A DNA stretch of 64,000 bases from Lepidostoma basale (taxonomy: Eukaryota > Arthropoda > Insecta > Trichoptera > Lepidostomatidae): positions 1,054,001 through 1,118,000 of the forward strand of contig JAHDVF020000864.1 of the NCBI GenBank assembly GCA_022606425.2, given 5' to 3'. Made by a program: the position numbers and the translations under genes. Under the pieces are notes generated by a model that worked only from the letters and a program-made list of their open reading frames with translations, was not told where the DNA came from and did not search any database. Shown here one piece after another: positions 1 to 11,700 of the stretch. Positions within the stretch are counted from its first letter, which is position 1, and every line of letters begins with the position of its first letter.

Positions 1-2151
1 TTAAATTAATATACTGGTTCCGAGCGTTTTTTCGTATACACACACCATTTTAACAAGGTTAATAAATTGTACATAAAACAACTTCATAATTGTTTATAAT
101 TACATAATGTACATAAAGTTACATCTTGCCAATACGCATCTGATTGTTAAGTATGGCTGATCGAATAATAAATACCCTGATTAATGTTACCATAAAATAG
201 TCAATAAAATAATATGTTTATATTATGTTTCCATCACAGGCAAAAAAATGCAATTAAATACATTTATACGCACATGACGACATGAATCAAAGTGTATATT
301 ATTATATGTTAAAACATAAAACAATAATGATGATTATTTCATTACATTTTGAATTTCGGGAACGGAATCCACCATACCTTTAAACAATAACGATATTTTT
401 AATTATTTGTTGTGTTATAAGTATATTTACTTTGTTAAATATTTTAGTGTAAAACAAACATCAAGAAAGCAAACATATCGCCTATTCATAGAACCCTAGA
501 TTAATTTGATCAAATTTGGTTTTTAATTAATTCAATGTACATCGGGCACAATAAAATAATTTTGTGAACTGACTTTGTGTATTAAATTCCTGTAAATTTT
601 ATTAATTACCTATACCGAAATTTATGAACTTGCAACAAATTATGAATATTTTATTTCCTTAAACACATGTATACAAACAGGGAACAATATGTTAATATTT
701 AAAAAAATATATATATGGGAAAAGTAGATATTACCCGGCAAGGACCTGCATATATATATGAAAATAGGTAAGTTAAGTACTTACACAAGGGTAAATTTTG
801 AATCAAAAAGAGAATGAAACAGTATATAAAAACGATGCTCAATTATTTATTTCAAAACCGTTGGCAAGTACAGAAAAATCGGCGACGCGTTATTTAATCT
901 ATTTATTAATTCGTATTTCATTCGCGATTACAAGTCTCCTGATTATCCTCAAAAATCTAATTGGATTTTATTTTTAAATATAAAGGTTTACTTATCAACC
1001 CTATCGGACAAAGGCAGAAGTTCAACAATTATTTGGAAGCAAAATGATTCAAGGTAATAAGTTAGTTTAGTCATTTTATATTCGTTAGATGTGCCGATTA
1101 ACAAAATATGGGATTTTATCTTTGATAATCTGCATACTTAATTAAAACGATAGATATCTTACTTATGAAATTTTCTTCGGCGATGCGAAGAAGGAAAAAG
1201 TTTATAAAATTTGGATTTTTTCGTATTGGTGATATATTCACAACGTAGGTATACTGAAATAATAATTGAATTTCATTTTTTTTAAATTTACAAAGAAAAA
1301 TTATGCGTTCTCTACTAAAACAAAATATACTGTATTTTTTAATATAAATCTTGCCATTGCTGGCGCAGCCAATTTCACCATCAGGCATTAATAGAAAGGT
1401 CAAATGTTATAACGAGAAAGACCGAAAAAATATGACACATTTATACGTTTTCATCGATTTTTCAAATAGATACATAATAATTAAGCAGGAAAAAATGGAT
1501 ACATCGTTTTGTAATTATAACTATATAATTTGTTGGATTACAAACTTGATACTTAGGTTTTCATTTGTTTCAGTTACGCCAGCTAGCAAATTTTCATGAA
1601 CTGGTGTCCGAGTCTAAACGGTTCATTTTGGCTGAAAATACACCAACATAATATATGATCGGAACTTTAAAATATACTCGTATAGTGTGAGTAAGTTATT
1701 CATAAAAATACGTTATTTTACGTTTAACGCTATTTGATTTAAAAAAAATTAACAGCTGATTTTGAAAGTTACTTTAGTTGACAGTTTCGTAGCAATGGCG
1801 TCCTGTGTCCTGAAACAGCTGATTGTGACATTTCGCTGTAAAAATTAACGTACCAATTTTTCAAAATTGAATTGTATCAAATAAAAATGTAATCAAGTAA
1901 ATTCGTAAAAATGAAATAATTTGTGTGTACATTATATGATATTTAGTAGATTTCTATGGATTTAATTAGAATCGTTTTGTCAATTCATAATACTCACAAA
2001 AAAATGCTGGTCTCTAGAGTGTGATTTGTTGTTGAATTCCATTGTTTTAAATGCTATGTTTTATTAAAGCAATTAAGCTTTTTATTTCACAACGAATGAA
2101 ACAGAGAATATAAGTTAGATGACTAAAAATGAAGCAGTAAAAGATTTCTAG
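1..2151. other. Intergenic, no gene seen
   Basis: AT-rich sequence upstream of the bromodomain gene. Only short open frames without recognisable protein character are present (for example at 1116-1403 and 1351-1599). It presumably holds the promoter and any 5' untranslated exon of the gene that starts at 2152, but I cannot point to a specific promoter element. Confidence 0.5.
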
Positions 2152-5100
2152 ATGTCCAGAGAAAATGGTAGTAAAATCGTCAGGGATTTAAGTGGACACG
2201 GACGACCATCCAGAAAACTGAATATGCACGCCGACTCAGGTATAATGCTCAATCAATCGAAACTTTTATTATCAGTATGGATAAGTACTTAAATCTTATT
2301 TATTCATATAAAAAATGGACACAGGTTATATATCAAATGGAACAAATCAAAGAAATAATGAAATTGAAACACTGAAGATTGTGGGTTCAACGACCTACAC
2401 GGTTGAGGCAGGCTCGCCAGGTCAGCACAGGTAAGCCAAATCTATTCAAATCAATAGTGTATTGGAGCACTGTTTTATATTTAAAAAACAAGAGTTAAGT
2501 TAACATTTGGCCAAACGTTTTTTTACAGACAATTTACAAGGAACATGTCCAAATATACTTCTACAAATTCGTCATTTAACGAAATGTCAATAAATTATTT
2601 ACAAAATACAAATTTATCTGAAAACATGCCAGAATCTATACCCCATTCATCTGGTTCACAGCGAAAAATCGTGAAATCAAATAATCAATATAATATTTAT
2701 ATGAAATCACCCAAAATAGAACACACGGGGAAAATGATAATCAAATCCAACACATTTAAAGAAATAACCGAAGAAAAAGTCAGAGAGAGTATTCCACGCT
2801 CCAACTCCTCCACGAGCTTGGACTTTCTGGTCGAAGGAGAGAGGATGGTGTCCGAGCTGTGCAATATTTCAACGGAGCCGATTAACGCGGACACAAATCC
2901 ATCCGAGGCGCTGAATATCAAAAGCGAAAGCGAGTATACCTGTTCGAAATGTTATTGCAACCAAAAGCGAGACAGCGACAGCGAGACGCAGCCCAGGGTA
3001 GGCCCCGCGGGCGCGGAAGGCGCGGCGTACGACAAGTCGGTGCCCGCGCAGATCATCCAGCTGGCCGTGGAGGCCTGCACGGCGGCGGAGAACATCGCGA
3101 TCGCCAACAAGAACCGGCCCTGCTTCAAGAATATTCAAACCATTTGCGAGAAAACGCGATCAAACGTTCAGAAACCGGATTCTGCCGTAGCCAACTTGCA
3201 TTCTCAGGGGGTTCCGTGGGTCATTAAGAATTTTATTTTTTCATTTGTTAGAATTTTAGACGGGTGGAAAGGAATCAAAGAACTCCTCTGTGAAAAGCAC
3301 GAAAGTTTTAAGAGAATAGAAAACAAGTACTACAACCCCCAAATTAGGGAAAGTTTTGTGGAATGGCAAATAGCCACAAACAATATGCTAAACCATATTT
3401 ATAAAACATTTAAAGCTCTGGACAGTGGTTTCCAAGCGGAACAACAGAGATATAAGCAAAATTTTAATGGAATCAATTTTAATGCTGCGCAAAATCATAA
3501 GCCACAGATGAAACAAGTAGCGCAGATGGTAGCCATCAACCAGCAAACTTACTCCGCGCCCACTAGCCAGTGGAGTAGTGGCTCCTACGCGCCTTCTCCC
3601 TTCTTGGCTCCCGGCATGCCCACATGCATCAACATGTTCCCCCAGTGGGCTCACCCGCCCAACGTGTCTCACATGCAGACTGCCTACAATGGTTCCTTGT
3701 CGAGAAATGAGCTTGAAATGAATATGCGAACACTATCTGCATCCACTGAAACCCAAGATAACAAAGATGAAATAAAACTAATTAACAACGTGGAAAACTC
3801 CGTGAAAAATTCGGGAACCTGGTTGCATCAGCAAAACAAAGATTTCTTATTAAAATATCAGTTAACATTGAGTGATCCCATTAAACATGAAGAAATCTCA
3901 AAGTTATCATTAGGAACCAGTGAAGTAAAGAAGTCTAGTCCGCTGGAAACTGCATCTTTATTGGCTGAAACACAGACTCTTGAATGTAAAGAAGGGATAG
4001 ACAGTGTTCCGGCTCAAAATGCTAATTATTGGCCTAGTGACAGTTATAAGAATTCAAGTTCAATCTTTAAAACAACTAAACAAAATGAATTTGAAATGTA
4101 TAGCAACAGAAACAGCCAGAACATGACGACATTTGTTAATAACATTTCATCAGTGTGTAATTTTGAATCGGATAGTGACGTCAACGAGCCTTCTAAAGTA
4201 TACATGAAGCCAGGCAGCTACAATGTGCCCATTAAACAATGCGATGGATCGCCGGATTCTGATTTTGGAACTACCGTTGAAACCATGACTGTTCACAATT
4301 CACTTATTTCAAAAGGAACGGTGCCCAAAGTATTAAATATGCCATTCTCTAAGGCTCCAGTTTCATTTTTTCCACAACCTTTAATTGATTACAATTTAAT
4401 AAAGAAAAATCAATATGTCGATCAGAACATTGGAAACATGTACAATCAGGGACTGGGTTTTAACAAAATAATCCCAAAACTGAATGAGGGGTACATCACA
4501 TGTTCTGATAAGGAATGGGAAGCAGCAAAACAAATGGCACCGAAATTACTAACCACGATGTATGGAGCTCCGATTTCAAAATCAAATGCACAACGGTTAT
4601 ATGAGGCACTAGCGCCCATCCAGCTGACTGATAACCAGTTTAAATCTTTAGAAGAAGTTCCTACCTCCGTGTATGTAGACAATGTTAGTTGGAATCAGGT
4701 CTCTCAAAAGTTTTTTGGTGAAAATTCACAACATGTTAAGAACTTAACTTTTGATACAAGTAACATTTGTAACAATTCTCCTGAAACCGTAACATTTGAT
4801 TCTAAAGAAATCAAAGATTTAGAAAATATGTCTTCAAAAGGTGAAAACAAAGATTCAACGACAGACATGCATAGTGACAGTTCAAATTCCAATAAAGAGC
4901 AAGATGAGAAAGGTCCCATTTCTAAATTATCCACATCCGGTGAGTCATGTTACATGGATAGAGAATATGCCTCTTGCGATACAATTAAAAAATTGAAAAA
5001 GCGAAATAGCGCTCTCACAGCCAAATGTATTACTAGGAAAAAGAATGAGCCTTCTATATCCAGTGGGTTAAAGAGAATGGAAAATATTTTGTTTACATTG

Positions 5101-5805
5101 TGGAATATAGATAATAAAACTGATACCAAATTTGGATTGGATATAAGCAAGGTGAGGTAATTTATAATTACTTTATACTTACTGAACTAAATTCTTATAC
5201 TTGAGAAAATCCCGTGACAAGTATTTGATTGATTTGAGGACACCATGCAACATGAAGTACATATAGCAAAAAATAATCATGTCAGTAATGTAATAGTTTC
5301 AGATTCAAAGATGGTGAAACCAAATTGATCAATATTAAATTCGATGCTTTAATATTTAAATTGCACTTTTTTAAGGCACCCCACTTTTATGAAGTAATTA
5401 AGAATCCGTTACTGTTTTCTAATATATCCGAGCGAATTCAAAAGTCTTTCTATAGTGATGTCCACCAGGTAGCTCATGACATTCGTTCTGTGTTCTTCAA
5501 TGCATATGAATATTTAAAGGTATGTTAAAGATATGATACATATTTCATGTTTGTGAAAAAAACCTTTGGGAACAGTATGACTATTGTTGTTTTAGGTGTA
5601 TCCAGATGAAAAGCTGAAAACACAAGTGGATGAAATGTGTGCATATTTTGAAAAGATTTTTTCAGAAGATGTTTTGAATGCCAACAACATAAGAGACAAG
5701 AATAGAAAACAGAAGAAGAGGCCTGATTTTTACGATGAAAAACGAATGCATATGTTTTCTCGTGATACCAAGAAGACACTGGAAAAAGAAAAATGTCAAG
5801 TTTAA
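2152..5805 (+). CDS. Large disordered protein with divergent C-terminal bromodomain
   Basis: Five exons assembled by GT/AG sites and matching phases: 2152-2239, 2325-2430, 2529-5156, 5303-5519 and 5596-5805 (stop), giving 1082 residues. The ATG at 2152 directly follows an in-frame TAG; a later start at 2545 is possible. Residues 1 to about 230 are polar and Ser/Asn-rich. About residues 238-370 form a helical block (AQIIQLAVEACTAAEN, then VPWVIKNFIFSFVRILDGW) that I do not recognise but which looks conserved. A long low-complexity stretch follows. The C terminus resembles a bromodomain: helix Z near 912-925, a FYEVIKNPL segment at 969-977 matching the Y-x-x-I-x-x-P-M region, then FFNAYEYLK at 1005-1013 and a final helix. 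The Asn that normally binds acetyl-lysine (YN) is Leu1012, so canonical binding is doubtful. The donor at 5157 rather than 5152 is the one that keeps the frame open. Function is unknown; a chromatin role is inference from the fold only. Confidence 0.72.
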
Positions 5806-5890
5806 CAGTAGCGTAAGGATTTAAATATATTTTTCGTATTAACCGTGTCATGTCATTAGATAGCACGCAAGTTTATACATCATTTTTAGA

Positions 5891-5896
5891 AATAAA
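5891..5896 (+). terminator. Polyadenylation signal AATAAA
   Basis: AATAAA lies 86 bases after the stop codon of the bromodomain gene, a usual distance for an animal 3' end signal. Confidence 0.5.
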
Positions 5897-5899
5897 ATT

Positions 5900-7983
5900 A
5901 TACCAAGTAGTTGATGTGGGCATAAAGATAACTATAGGCATGGCAGTTCTTTATACGTCCTGAACAGAGATCTGTAAAATATTTAAGATAAAAAGTCAAA
6001 GCTGTTCAAAGTAGGAACTAGATAAATTTTACATAGTATTAATAGAAAATAATGATAGTATGCGGGGTATCCAGTATTGCCACTACTCTTCTAGTATGTC
6101 TGAAGCCTGCCTTCCTGTGTATTGGTGTCAGAGATCAATATCCTGTCTTGTCTTCCACAAACTTGACATACTGGGAAATACATTTAGTATTTTGTGCTAG
6201 TTTAGGGGTGAATATACTGAGACTTTTCATTTTGCTAAAATATTTTTTTACAACTGAAAATAATGTGAAATTATGTAAGTACAACAATAAATATGTATTA
6301 AAGTGAGCTTAACCCAAAAATTGAAATTTGAATATAATACTGTATTTTAAAAATAATATCTTAATAAGCATGTAGTTATATGAAAACTTATTTTTATACT
6401 TTATTTTATGCAACAGTGCTCGGCGGTATGCTAAGTATGGAAAAAATTGTTTTATATTTATTTTTAAATTGTGTAGGTGATATGATACTACTGTCAGAAG
6501 AGTCTTTTCAGATGCATATAATGGTGCTGAGTTGTTTCTTTAAACCCATTTATATACCTATTAAGATTAAACCAATCGCAATTCTTTAGCATGTATCTAA
6601 TTTTGGTTATTATAATATAAAACGTTAAATGGAAGAATGATTATATGTACATATAAAATGTAAGACTTTTACATAACACGCATAGAAAACCGATTTTGTG
6701 ATAACTGTTTGTTAACATTAAAATTATTTGAATAGCCCGTGTTCAGTAAAAGGGATAATTTGTTAATAGGGCCAACCCTTGTTGAGTTAGTGTAAATTGG
6801 TTGGAAAGGTTTTCTCCGCATCACCACACCTGCTGTGTTATATCTGTGATAGTAATATGAAGAAGAAAACTGAACAAGACTTTTATATTTTCAATTTAAT
6901 AGGAAAATTTGTGTTATTTCTTCAAGATTACAATATTATTTTTAACCAATAAGCAGATGGTTTCTTTTAATTCATATTAGGATTAGTGAATCAGTACTTC
7001 TGTTAATGAAATCAATAAATGATTAAATATTTAAACAAAAGTTTTATTTAAATAAAAACAAATCCAAATGGTTTCGTAATTCACTAAAATAAAAGATTTC
7101 TGAAAAAAAAACCTGTTTAATTGTTCATTGATATATTTCAGATTTAATTAATATGTATTTTTTATGTGTATCAAAAACAAGATTATGAAATCCCACCACA
7201 AACTGGGCAATTACACGCTTGAGAAGAATATAAATTTTGATCGATAATGGGTTTGAAAATATCAAAAATTTGTAAAATGTGAGATATTTTTGGGTTTGCC
7301 ATAATGTGTACAAATCTATACACGGCTTTGAAGAAAAGTACCTTGAAAATTAAAGTAGATATTTGAATGTTGAGAAGCATGAGTAAGGTGAACCGCACAT
7401 CTGTTCAGATAATTATAAATGTGTTAATTTTTTATGAAATCAGATTATGAAACCATATGCACAAATGATAATGATAAGAAAGAAACACAACACAAACACG
7501 CATTCGCAAAAAAAGCTCATGTATAAACATAAGTTACTCGTATATGTTAAACAAATTACTTTGTATGTGGTAGAGTGAATATGAAAAAAATAATAATACT
7601 CCATAAATTGACATCACTCTTACTTTATTACGTATTCATAATATATTCAATAAATAAAAAACCTGGATCAAATATATGTTGTTATGTAACAAATATTTTA
7701 ATGTTCAATTATTGTAACAAGTCACCCATTTATGTAATGTATATGAGTTTTATTGAAATGAGGACATAAACAATAATTGGGACTACCTACTGAACACCAG
7801 CGAAATATTTATGTACAAGTTCATAAGTACATACCAACAAACATTAGCTTAACCATTGATTCCACTTCGGAGCTCAATGTAAAAGGAAAATGTAATGAAT
7901 TCTACAATAGCAATAAACAAAACCAATGTTTTCCATTTAATTCCACTTACTCTGGTTATTTACTAATTATCGTCATAATCTCA
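5900..7983. other. Intergenic AT-rich stretch
   Basis: No coding region or clear repeat recognised between the bromodomain gene and the retrotransposon piece at 7984. Short open frames here (for example 6052-6306 and 7183-7398) have no recognisable protein features. Confidence 0.4.
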
Positions 7984-8402
7984 TCTTGATGTACGGCTGC
8001 GAGACATGGTGCCTATCCGAAAGAGATAAGCGCAGACTGGAGGCTTTTGAGATGTGGTCCTATAGAATACTATTAGGAATTTCCTGGAGAGACCACATCA
8101 CGAATGAGGAAGTTCTTCAAGGAATCGAAGGAGGAAGGCACCTGCTCAGGACCTTGTCCGAAAGGCGTGCAAGATGGATCGGCCATGTAATACGTCAAGG
8201 TCTCTTGCATGCCATAATGGAGGGTATGACCGAGGGGATAAACTCTAGGGGACGCCCACGCCGAGAGTACCTGGAGGACCTGTTGGTGGACGTGCGCTGC
8301 TCATCATATGCAGATTTCAAAAGAGCCGCACAAGACAGGGAAGAATGGAAGAGAAGAAATTGCTGCAAACCAATCCCAGGATTGAAACTTTCTAACTTCT
8401 AA
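7984..8402 (+). mobile_element. Non-LTR retrotransposon 3' fragment (RT C terminus)
   Basis: An open frame of 138 residues reads YGCETWCLSERDKRRLEAFE, a later RRARWIGHVIRQ and SRGRPRREYLEDL. This Y-G-x-E-x-W ... R-x-W-x-G-H ... GRPRR order is typical of the region just after the reverse transcriptase palm in RTE-like LINEs. No 5' part is seen, so it is a 5'-truncated copy. It lies downstream of the NOM1 3' end. Confidence 0.75.
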
Positions 8403-8562
8403 CTAACTCATTAATACAGTGCTGGCTGGCTTACATACTCCGGGCTGTTTTTGGCCAAAACACAATTTAATAATTTAATTTTATTGACTGATAATAGTAA
8501 ATATCATATAATCAATAAATAAAATATAAAAATGAGTTTCATTAAATGTACCCGTGTAACCA

Positions 8563-8568
8563 TTTATT
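8563..8568 (-). terminator. Candidate polyadenylation signal of NOM1
   Basis: TTTATT on the plus strand reads AATAAA on the minus strand, about 150 bases past the NOM1 stop codon; another copy is at 8480-8485. Confidence 0.35.
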
Positions 8569-8719
8569 GAAGTCAGTTATTTTAAGTGAATTTTTCAACA
8601 ACAAAAAAATAAGTGTATAGTTGGTTCAATAACGTAAATAACATTTTCCTTAGAATAATATCTACCACAATTGCTGGAGGCTGGTCTACTATATTAAATA
8701 TACTAAAATCACAGTAACA

Positions 8720-11700
8720 TTAAAACTGCAGTCTGGAATCAGTGTTCAATGTATTATCCACTGCAGCGGCCCTCTCCTTGAGTAGCGTGGCTTGCTCTTC
8801 CGAGAGGGAGTTCCCCTTCTTGTCTGTGTTCTTGATGAGGAAGTGGCTGATGAAGAGCCGTAGCCCCTCCCGAAACAGCCGCAGACGGGGAGCCACAGCA
8901 ACTCGCTGGAACACCTCCAGGCAGATCTGCCAGTGTTTATGGAGTAATATCGCCAACAGGATTTGTCTCATCAGACGAAGATTGGATTTGGTCAAATTTG
9001 AAAATTGCACAACCTGAAATTTAATTACACGTTACTATCTTACTAACTACTAACCATCACGCCGTATCCCTAAGGGGTAGTCAGAAGGAATGGACTGCCA
9101 CATTGTTCAATCCTGACATACTTATCTCACTTCCTCCACATTCATACATCTTGTCCTGCACGCACGTCGATTTCCCTGACTCCTCGTCTTCCTCTGTTTC
9201 TTGTTCCGTATATATCATTAACTATACTTTCTTTAACATTCTTCCCATGTGTCCGAACCATCATTAATTACTTTGTTCATAACATTTTTATTTGCACTGC
9301 ATTCACTAATAATATTTGCACACATGTTACTATATTATACAAAACAATGATTTTAAAATAATACTTTTGTACTGTATATGTATATGAAAAAGTTATGTAT
9401 GAGATGTAACTCACATTTTATGAAATATTTTTTTTGTTTTATGAAGTTTTACAAAATTCAAGTTATGATAGAGAAATCCAGAAAAATAGTAGTATATTCT
9501 ATAAAATTAAGAACTACAAAGTCAGACAGGGTTAACACTACCTAAAATGGAAATGGCATACCTTAAGAATGGAAATTGGTAAACCCTTCTCTATAAACAA
9601 GTGCGTAAGGAATTGTCCCAAGTTGGCTATCTGGAATGGAGGAAAGGTGTCTATTTCCTTCAGTTTATCCCAAACACTGTATTGGATAGACATCTGAAAA
9701 ATAAAAATATTTAAAAAAATACATGTTTAATAAATAGCAGCTTTACCAAATGTTGCATAATAAAAAATATTAAATTATGTCCACAATAGAGGTAAGCAAA
9801 TCTGTTTATTAAATCTGCTTCTCTTTCCACTCACACCGGCTTGTATACAACATTTTAACCATTCTTCTCTTGTCCATTTGTTCCATATGTCCAAACCATC
9901 TCAGGAATTCTTTTTTAATTTTGCTTATGATGCAATCATTTACCTTACATTTCTTTCTTATTTCGTAGTTCGGTATCCTATCAAATATTGTTTTACGGCA
10001 CATTATTTTTAGTGATCTCATTTCTACAACATTTATCCTTTTTTGCCAGCTCCAAGCTTCACTTCCATACGTAAGGGTTGACACTAGAACTCCATTTTTT
10101 GCTTTAGTGGATTTATTTCTATTTGCAGTGATGACTTTGAGAGTGCCATTTTATGCCATTTTTCACAGCATCGACTCTTCTTTCGATGTCTTTCTCCATT
10201 TTTCCATCTCTTGTAAACATGCTTCCCAGATAAATAAATTTGGTAACTTGCTCCAGTTTCTCATCGCACTTATGTCACAATTTATCATACATTATTCTAA
10301 ATAATACATAAATTAACTGCATTATACATTCTTCTTTTTCAAATACCATCACTTTAGACCTGGACACATTCATTACAAGGTTACTCTAATTGCATGCTTC
10401 ATACATTTTTGAGACTTGCAGATTTTCGATACTATCAGCGGTTAACACAGCATCATACGCATATAACAAACAGCTGGCTGACAAACTGTTGCCAATATAT
10501 TGCATCTTTTCAGTTCTATATTTAAATAGATTAGAACTCTTTGGTTGTCACATAAAAACAATCACTTATATGCTCTGGAATTTTCTCATTAAGTTAAAAA
10601 CCTTTTTTCAGCTATAAAAATATTACAATTCGTAACAAATTCAATAAACGAAGAAAACATGTGTTAATCACCTGAAATTTTCTATCATGATCGCAATATT
10701 TTTGGGCTAACACAGCATAGTAAGGGTTGTAGACCTTCTCCTGTAAGCAGCAAGCTATAATAATGTGAATTATTTCCCTTTCTTGTTGGTTTTTGAGACC
10801 CAATTGCTGTAACTTTTCAAATGCATCCATATAATCCTGAAAGAAAAAAAGAAAAACATTAGACATAATGAAAATCAGTTAGTTGCACCTGGATATTGAT
10901 AAATGTCATAAATTAAGTGTTCAATTCAAAGTCACATACTATAATAAATGTTATTAATTGCCGAAAAAAAAATCTTCCTAATTAAGGAAACCTGATATTT
11001 TCTTCACCAATTATTTTGAATTCTTAATGGTCAATAAAGTTTATCTATGGCCAAACACAGCTTAGTTACACAATAAATAGTCAAATATGATTAATGCTTT
11101 TGTAAACACATTTTTTTTATTCTACATATTTTTGGATTTAAATTTTCATAAACGTAAACATATTTACAAAGCTTTGAAAAATGTTTAATTACTGTTTAAA
11201 TTTATTGTGATAAACTTTTTTTTATTTATCTTATATAATTATGTCAAAAGATTGAATAAATAAACCATTTCAAAAGCCCGATATTTTAATTTATGAAGAA
11301 AAGAAAACATCCATTAGCAATCCTCTGCAATTCAACACTTGCAGGATGGGACAAGTTGTGATACTTGCAAAAGTCGATTTGCAGATTCTTCTTGCTAGTG
11401 GACACTCACTGAAAACATTAAGTGAATAAATATCATACTTCGGCAGACATAATAATGCAGAAGATGTTTCTTCGCAGGTCCGTGTTAATGCGCTGCTGGA
11501 GGGCCAATTCCATCAGGCGGACACTGGTAGCATCCTTGGATTTCCCCTGAGCCTCCTGCTGCCCCCCCTCCTTTCCCTCCTCTCTCTTGGAGCCCTCCCA
11601 GGCTGATCCCACCACCCACCACTTCCCCCTTTCATCGGCTACAGAAACCATTGAAGCAATTAGTATATTTAAGGACAATATGTCAAAGCTGATAATTAGC

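Noticed and set aside
2869..3227. Two Arg/Gly-rich frames at the start of the bromodomain gene
   Set aside because: They come from the GC-rich patch of the real exon, which has no stops in other frames.
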